Shown piece by piece: positions 8,173 to 12,500 of a DNA stretch of 12,500 nt. Each line of letters starts with the position of its first letter. Within the stretch, counting starts at the first letter, position 1. Source of the DNA: Botryococcus braunii (Eukaryota > Chlorophyta > Trebouxiophyceae); assembly GCA_002005505.1 (NCBI GenBank), contig KV908361.1, positions 632,809 to 645,308 of the forward strand, given 5' to 3'. The position numbers and the translations under genes are program-made. The notes beneath the pieces were generated by a model. That model made no database searches. It was not told the origin of the DNA and saw only the letters and a list, made by a program, of their open reading frames with translations.

Positions 8173-8195
8173 CGTGCGCGCACGCGAGCGCGCCG
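8072..8195. repeat. CG/TG alternating purine-pyrimidine tract
   Basis: A CG dinucleotide run (8072-8100) is followed by a TG run (8101-8164) and then a mixed CG/TG region up to about 8195, with alternation nearly unbroken to 8184. Alternating CG is the strongest known Z-DNA-forming sequence and TG the next. The survival of so many CpGs in a repeat argues against strong methylation-driven CpG decay at this site, unless the array is very young. Confidence 0.95.
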
Positions 8196-8690
8196 GTGGT
8201 GCGCGCGCACACAGGCGTCCCCACAAGACTACTCGAACGCCTGTACCATCTAGTGACCCCAGCTACTACTACAATACAGGCAATAGGGGCTTCCTACATA
8301 CAAGCAGACAGAGGGTTTAGGATACGTTGTAGCCTCAGTTCATGCAGTAACTGTTTGGCTGCTTGGATAGTTCGCAATAAAGGCTCAATGGACAGCAGTT
8401 ACAATGCTCAGTCAACCTAACAGTGCGACTAGCATGCTCTTTTAATAAGTAAAATAAAACGTGATCACTCCTACCCTTCTTCGACCGTGTCAAATGGACG
8501 ACCATGTATGCTCTTGTCACTCGCGGAGATCTCTTGGGATTAGGGCACACATTTAATGTTCATGAATCAACAGTCACATGTCACAGTCCTGCCATGCTCG
8601 CCCCCTGCACACTTGAATTGAAGACTTCTGTGCGTACCAGTAGGTGGCAGCGGTATGGGGCTCCCAACGCCAGCACCCTATAACCCAGGT
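8196..8690. other. unassigned sequence, no supported gene
   Basis: All frames are short, and the recorded ones run out of the microsatellite. The sequence is ordinary AT/GC-balanced DNA with no repeat partner inside the window. Confidence 0.5.
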
Positions 8691-8789
8691 GAACTCAGTT
8701 ATTACTACTTCACCTGGGCCTATACTACCATGTGAGATAGCACTTATAACTAAGTAGTATAAACCCCTCTATACGTCAATACGTCTAGA
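8691..8789 (+). repeat. ~100-base dispersed repeat, copy 1 (direct)
   Basis: Two conserved blocks are shared with 10966-11082 in the same orientation: AACTCAGTTATTAC...CTATACTACC at the left and AGTAGTATAAAC...TATACGTCAATACGTCTAGA at the right. The internal part is shorter than in copy 2 and diverged. TATACGTC occurs once complete and once as the variant AATACGTC. No similarity continues beyond the right edge. The repeat could be a MITE, a fragment of an LTR, or a conserved upstream element containing a TATAAA word. Confidence 0.7.
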
Positions 8790-8910
8790 TCGAAGCCGAC
8801 CCACATATAGAAGGGCATGGCACAGCATAGCCGAACTATTGTTATTGGGACTCCCCGGTGGGCCTATCGAACTCGCACGACCATCAACTTTTGTTCCATA
8901 TCTCTCAACG

Positions 8911-9189
8911 ATGACTCAACTGAACCGTGACATGCATTCCAGGGGCATGCTCATTAGCTCGCGCACTGCCATAATTAAAGCCCGCTGCAATTATAGCAAC
9001 ACCGCAACCCCGCCCCATCATGTATCTCGGTCTCTCATCACACTCGTTATCCCGGTCGGGTGCGTCCAAAGAAGGCAACAGCTTCCAGCCCTCACAAATA
9101 ATACGAGGCCAGCAAGGACAGTCCCAACTTTGACGACCCTTGTAATAGATGGATGTAGTTTGTTGTTTCCGGGAAAATTTCCAGACTGA
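8911..9189 (+). CDS. weak open frame, 92 codons, unknown
   Basis: The frame is open from 8839 and has its first ATG at 8911, ending in TGA 9187-9189. The product is Thr/Pro/Arg rich without a recognised domain. It overlaps the start of the better frame at 9149 in another register. Most likely it is a chance frame; it is kept because it lies just upstream of the candidate spliced gene and might belong to its leader. Confidence 0.15.
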   Translation: MTQLNRDMHSRGMLISSRTAIIKARCNYSNTATPPHHVSRSLITLVIPVGCVQRRQQLPALTNNTRPARTVPTLTTLVIDGCSLLFPGKFPD

Positions 9190-9436
9190 AAAGCATAGAG
9201 GCTGCAGAATAGAGGTATGCAGCTGTCGGAACAATAGACAGGCTCTAGCCCTTATCTTTACTGATACAACGGACCAAGCGCTTATTCAACCCAACAGAAG
9301 AGGTTCAAATCTTTGGAGTTCAGTCAGCATCTCCGACCTTGAAGTGTCAATACCTACTTTCAAAGGGCTCTATCAGGATGGCATTCCCAGGTGCTCCACA
9401 ATATGGCGAGATGCCTGTAAACTTCAGATGGTTTAA
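9149..9436 (+). CDS. candidate exon A of a spliced gene, unknown function
   Basis: ATG 9149 opens 95 codons. The later part (from about 9240) is the most protein-like: ALALIFTDTTDQALIQ, SVSISDLEVSIPTFKGLYQD and IWRDACK. An AG at 9239-9240 (AATAGACAG) could also be a 3' splice site, making the exon start there. A GT at 9417 (GCCT|GTAAAC) is a reasonable donor in phase 1; without splicing the frame stops at TAA 9434-9436. Another plus-strand frame (9339-9575) is also open and basic, so the reading is not certain. I recognise no domain. Confidence 0.3.
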   Translation: MDVVCCFRENFQTEKHRGCRIEVCSCRNNRQALALIFTDTTDQALIQPNRRGSNLWSSVSISDLEVSIPTFKGLYQDGIPRCSTIWRDACKLQMV

Positions 9437-9662
9437 AGTATCTATGCGGTTCATAAAAAGGTGGAGATATTTTAAAGAATGTGCGCAATTCCTGCGAAAA
9501 AGGAACTTAGGAATGACGGTGACGGTGACTGTGACAGTCCCTCTGGCGAAAGTCCTGGCATGTGCGTTTAGATAGCCTGAAATGACGTGCACAACATCTG
9601 CCATGACATTACGCTCGCTAATCAATTATATTGAATCTGAACCATTTTCCAGTATGATACAG

Positions 9663-10041
9663 GCCACCTTCCAAGAGTACAGTTCTCGCTAAGTATCCGG
9701 AAGCCTTCCCAAAGCTTTACCTTAATCATTACACTACTGTCATACATGCAGATACTGGGTCGTCCTTATCCTCCTTAGACGATTTCTCCAAGCTGGTGCC
9801 TTCACTGCTTCGACACCACTTAGACCAGGGCTCAGACGCGACAGTGTACGATCGGACGGTCTTCGCCGAGTCGGATAAGCTGAGTCAGCCCAAGAAAGTT
9901 TTAAGGCTCTTGCTATGATGATGCATGAAAAGATTTCATATGAGGCCATACTCCAGATGTTGAGAAGCGGTTCTTGCACAAACCGCCGAACCTCTGTCGT
10001 GACGGCACTGCTGCCGAGTCATCGGTCCTGTTACGATGCAA
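9663..10041 (+). CDS. candidate exon B of the spliced gene, internal frame change
   Basis: GATACAG (to 9662) is a possible 3' splice site. A frame without ATG stays open from 9658 to a TGA at 9916, with strong AAG preference for lysine and runs such as YPEAFPKLYLNHYTT, DTGSSLSSLDDFSKLVPSLL and SDATVYDRTVFAESDK. After about 9895 coding character moves to another frame, including FKALAMMMHEKISYEAILQM and SVVTALLPSHRSCYDA, which ends at a donor GT at 10042. The frame change may be a one-base indel near AAGAAAGTTTT. Alternatively, a weak intron from 9759 to 9888 would join a different upstream frame (QFSLSIRKPSQSFTLII) in register. The DTGS word recalls retroelement aspartic proteases, but the context does not support that. 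Function unknown. Confidence 0.35.
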
Positions 10042-10109
10042 GTAACCAATCAGAACACGCAATGGACAAAATCTGACAACACGAAATTGTCTTAATTATT
10101 TCTATGTAG

Positions 10110-10196
10110 CCCAGGGCTTGACATCACTGGAACTGGATGATTCTTTCACTAAGAATGATCTGGGAGTTGTACGGCTCGCACGTGTGCAGACAAAAG
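10110..10196 (+). CDS. candidate exon C of the spliced gene
   Basis: The intron 10042-10109 (68 bases) runs from GTAACC to a pyrimidine-rich TTATTTCTATGTAG acceptor. Joining after GCA-A gives codon ACC and continues in frame through QGLTSLELDDSFTKNDLGVV and RLARVQTK without a stop, up to a donor GT at 10197. The unspliced DNA has stop codons in or beside this frame, so an intron explains the layout well. The exon is 87 bases and no domain is recognised. Confidence 0.4.
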
Positions 10197-10305
10197 GTGT
10201 ACTACCTGGTACGGGCAGTTCATTCACATTGTCATCTACCACAACTTGCTTTACCTTTCTCTTGTGCTTTCTGCTATATCTATAATTTCTCCATAATCTC
10301 TACAG
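10197..10305 (+). other. candidate intron with long pyrimidine tract
   Basis: It begins GTGTAC, passes through the pyrimidine-rich region 10225-10300, and ends TAATCTCTACAG. A second possible acceptor, TTCTTTGATACAG, ends at 10340. A T/C-rich run ahead of a CAG is the expected 3' splice-site arrangement of spliceosomal introns. Confidence 0.4.
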
Positions 10306-10436
10306 TATATATGCTGCACCACTATTCTTCTTTGATACAGTATCACAAAGAGTTTTTCTTCTCAACTGCGTGGTATATAATATGGGCTGCTTCTGACAAA
10401 AAACATAAAAGGTTTTGGGAATCACAAATCGAGTAA
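10306..10436 (+). CDS. candidate terminal exon of the spliced gene, two possible ends
   Basis: Using the acceptor at 10305, the phase-1 junction continues into YMLHHYSSLIQYHKEFFFST and ends with DKKHKRFWESQIE at TAA 10434-10436. Using the acceptor at 10340, the same phase gives SQRVFLLNCVVYNMGCF and TGA at 10393-10395. Both are in register with exon C, so alternative 3' ends are possible, or neither is real. The same DNA is part of an unspliced frame starting at ATG 10137, so coding could also be read through the intron. No clear AATAAA signal follows. Confidence 0.25.
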
Positions 10437-10678
10437 GAAATGGCTCGTCGTGTTTAAACAACTATCATCAACTTCTTCATGTTTGACATGCTAGCCTCTT
10501 GAAATCCTTCGTTCTCCCATGGGAGCGGCCAGGTTGGATTGCTTCGAATTCCTCCTTGGCCAACGATCAATTTCCACTGGAAGGAAGGAAAGAAGGAACA
10601 CTACATCCAGGACCAGCTACTAAGGCTCCCTCATAGGACTGTTACAACCTGGAGGGACGGCAATACAATGAATGACCC

Positions 10679-10888
10679 ATGATCAGCCAACTGAGGTCGC
10701 AATTCACCTGGGGCAATTTTGTCAGTGGTGGACGTCTACTTTCCCGCTCAGAATTATCCAATTTTGTGCGTCAGGTATGGTATAATGAAATGTCGTTCCT
10801 TGCTCCTGATTTTATTTCTGCCGCGGATGAGTTGTCCAGTACCACGTCCGAATACCAATTGGCTTATAAATTGTCAGCTAAGTACTAA
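10679..10888 (+). CDS. small open frame, 69 codons, unknown
   Basis: From ATG 10679 the product has balanced composition (SQFTWGNFVSGGRLLSRSEL, FLAPDFISAADELSSTTSEY) and ends at TAA 10886-10888. It looks more protein-like than the overlapping frame at 10719-10916. It has no recognised domain, and its location between the spliced candidate and the second copy of the ~100-base repeat gives no functional clue. Confidence 0.27.
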   Translation: MISQLRSQFTWGNFVSGGRLLSRSELSNFVRQVWYNEMSFLAPDFISAADELSSTTSEYQLAYKLSAKY

Positions 10889-10965
10889 TCAGTGTAACTG
10901 CATGTTTTGGGTTTAATAACTCCAGAGAGCTCTCGAGGCTCAGCAACTTAAAAATAAATACACGT

Positions 10966-11082
10966 AAACTGAGTAGTTACTTACATTACCTGTGCTTATA
11001 CTACCTCTTAAGCAATAATTTACTAAATACTAACTAATTAGTACTAGTAGTATAAACGATTTTATACGTCTATACGTCTAGA
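10966..11082 (+). repeat. ~100-base dispersed repeat, copy 2 (direct)
   Basis: This is the partner of 8691-8789: AACTGAGTAGTTACTTAC...CTTATACTACC, an AT-rich middle longer than in copy 1, then AGTAGTATAAAC at 11046 and two TATACGTC words followed by TAGA. Same orientation, about 2.3 kb apart. Just downstream, AGCCAAACCACTTA is repeated twice (near 11102 and 11118). Confidence 0.7.
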
Positions 11083-11141
11083 CATCCAGATCTAATTTGT
11101 GAGCCAAACCACTTATAAGCCAAACCACTTAAAGTTAATAA

Positions 11142-11330
11142 GTGAGTGTATATGATGTGTATGCCAAACACGCCATATATGTACACGCCTCCTACATTGT
11201 TTTTATCGATGGCTCTGGGTACCAAGAAGCCGTGTTGAGGGCTGTGGGACTCCATATCTTCAACCTGTACGGCCCTGATGCGGAGAGCCCTACGACATGT
11301 CCTCATCGTACACTCCTGCAGTATATATAG
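11142..11330 (+). CDS. open frame or possible exon, no ATG, ends in the minisatellite
   Basis: Between TAA (11139-11141) and TAG (11328-11330) the frame stays open for 62 codons with mixed composition, including YAKHAIYVHASYIVFIDGSG and AVLRAVGLHIFNLYGPDAES. There is no in-frame ATG; the first codon is GTG. The last ~14 codons are the first unit of the downstream minisatellite, so the array either grew from the end of this frame or has invaded it. No domain is recognised. Confidence 0.27.
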   Translation: MSVYDVYAKHAIYVHASYIVFIDGSGYQEAVLRAVGLHIFNLYGPDAESPTTCPHRTLLQYI

Positions 11331-11691
11331 TACCCTACAACATGTCCTCATCCTAGGCTCCTTCAGCAAAATAACTTGCACCATGTCCTCATCCTAGGCT
11401 CCTGCAGTATAATTCCCTACAAAATGTCCCCATCCTAGGCTCCTCAGTATATTACCCTACAAAATGTCCCCATCCTAGGCTCCTGCAGAATAGTACACAA
11501 CAATGTCCTCATCCTAGGCTCCTGCAGCATAGTGCCCTACAACATGTCCTCATCCTAGGCTCCTGCAAGATAATACCCTACAAAATGTCCTCATCCTAGG
11601 CTCCTGCAGGATAATATCCTACAAAATGTCCTCATCCTAGGCTCCTGCAGCATAAAACCCTACAAAATGTCCTCATCCAAGGCTCTTTCAG
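11288..11691 (+). repeat. ~41-base minisatellite, about ten units
   Basis: The unit is roughly ACCCTACAAAATGTCCTCAT followed by CCTAGGCTCCTGCAGNATAAT. Units begin near 11288, 11333, 11375, 11415, 11454, 11495, 11535, 11576, 11617 and 11658. Most carry an AvrII-like CCTAGG and a PstI-like CTGCAG palindrome. Units differ by point changes and one- to three-base indels. The first and last are most diverged, as expected for an array turning over in its middle. Confidence 0.95.
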
Positions 11692-11699
11692 CAAATTAA

Positions 11700-12500
11700 C
11701 CAGCATACCGAACTTGAAAACCCTATCTCGAGAAAGTTCTCAAGAGTAGTTTACGAGACAACTAGAGTAACCCTACAGGTGCATCACTGTGACCATGCAC
11801 ATCCCACGATGCGGATGAGGACGACTGAAAGAGGGACCCTATATAGAGGGATGGGCTATGCAGCGCCGGCATCCAATCTTATCTCCACGTACATCAAGCA
11901 TGTGCTTCCACAATGAGTCTAACTTCAGAACGCATCTAGCAGTATGCTACTAAGAATTCACAAGTATACTTGCCGTGTGTCACTCGATGGAAACCTTAAT
12001 TGGCAAACACAAAGGTAGCGCTACAGCTACCCATAGGTTCATTGTCTTGCGGACTACTTCATCTCCAACTTCCGAGATTACACACCTTTCAGCAATCACA
12101 GACTTGTAATCAGTCACCGGATGCAAAGGATCCGATATTAATAGAATCGAGTGTCTATGCATAGTGAGGACTCTGGATCCGTTCCTTTCGCGTACCGAGC
12201 TTACAGCAACCCAAATCTGCACAGTTCTTGTTCCCTACACATAAACAAATGGTGACACCCCATGTCACGAGGACTGTAAACTACATCAGAAGCCCGAGAG
12301 CATGCCTGACCAGAGCCTCCAACCCCATGAGCAATGGCGCCCCTCCCCACCCCCTCTAACTCCCGTGACGGGTGTGACAGAGGTGACGGGGCCACGTCTG
12401 CCTGCGAGATGATGCCGAGTTTGGAGGAAGAGATGATGGCTTCCGGCCTGCCAAGGGGGCTGTAGCATGCTGAAGGCCTAGGGGGGATGCCACCCGCAGG
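11700..12500. other. mostly unassigned right end of the window
   Basis: Apart from the weak minus-strand frame listed separately, I see no gene. A TATATAG word at about 11842 lies in GGGACCCTATATAGAGGGA, without a convincing downstream start. Minus-strand frames at 12201-12468 overlap each other and look like chance. Confidence 0.4.
11980..12222 (-). CDS. weak open frame or exon, 80 codons, unknown
   Basis: The minus strand is open for 80 codons with ordinary codon use and protein-like composition (SDPLHPVTDYKSVIAERCVI, SEVGDEVVRKTMNLWVAVAL). The words MQIWVAVSS at the start and MNLWVAVAL near the end resemble each other, which may be chance. No domain is recognised. It could be an exon of a gene extending beyond the right edge, or a retroelement remnant. 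Confidence 0.28.
   Translation of the reverse strand: MQIWVAVSSVRERNGSRVLTMHRHSILLISDPLHPVTDYKSVIAERCVISEVGDEVVRKTMNLWVAVALPLCLPIKVSIE

Noticed and set aside
9295..9315. tRNA B-box-like word GGTTCAAATCT
   Set aside because: No A-box at a suitable distance upstream and no cloverleaf could be drawn around it.
9740..9765. DTGSS word as a retroelement aspartic protease
   Set aside because: No flap or ILG-type motif follows, and no reverse transcriptase or integrase sequence is visible nearby.
11288..11691. CRISPR-like array
   Set aside because: The ~41-base period is repeat throughout, with no unique spacers, so it is a minisatellite.

Overview
The window looks like non-coding to gene-poor nuclear DNA from a eukaryote. 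I see no bacterial operon, ribosome-binding-site pattern, rRNA, tRNA or CRISPR array. Instead there are very long compound microsatellites (GA, CA, GTGC, CG/TG), minisatellites, several families of diverged dispersed repeats, and a few short open stretches that read best as spliced exons. I cannot name the lineage. Microsatellite-rich genomes of this kind occur in algae, molluscs and other invertebrates, and nothing here is decisive. Recognisable gene content is low and every gene call is tentative.

Layout. Positions 1-225 are a GA-rich tract ending in a run of G. 226-1080 is unassigned. 1150-1510 holds about four degenerate repeats with a CCGCGG core. 1564-1960 is a composite inverted repeat of roughly 85-base units, including a perfect 26-base palindrome. 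2411-2600 is one copy of a family built on the words TCCCA and TGGGA. A much larger copy lies inverted at 5269-5776, and the two share a 38-base junction. 2715-3086 and 3698-4270 are two inverted copies of another repeat family, each carrying unique flank, then a CA tract, then a GA tract on its own strand. 6251-6390 is a 48-base tandem repeat.

6480-8050 is GC-rich and differs in character from its surroundings. It holds the best gene in the window, a 91-residue small membrane protein (6851-7126, +). A minus-strand open stretch converges on it and its stop codon overlaps the first one's stop. Further minus-strand, coding-like pieces lie behind it in three different frames, suggesting a decayed, intron-split or indel-affected gene. 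8072-8195 is an alternating purine-pyrimidine CG/TG tract.

8691-11082 is bounded by two diverged direct copies of a ~100-base repeat. Between them lies a candidate spliced gene on the plus strand (9149-10436), whose later exon pieces join in frame across two short GT-AG introns, the second with a long pyrimidine tract. 11288-11691 is a ~41-base minisatellite of about ten units. 11700-12500 contains one weak minus-strand open frame.

The genes do not form a recognisable pathway. The main interest is structural: repeat families that carry microsatellites or short-word arrays with them, two of them present as inverted pairs, and a compact GC-rich island of different composition.
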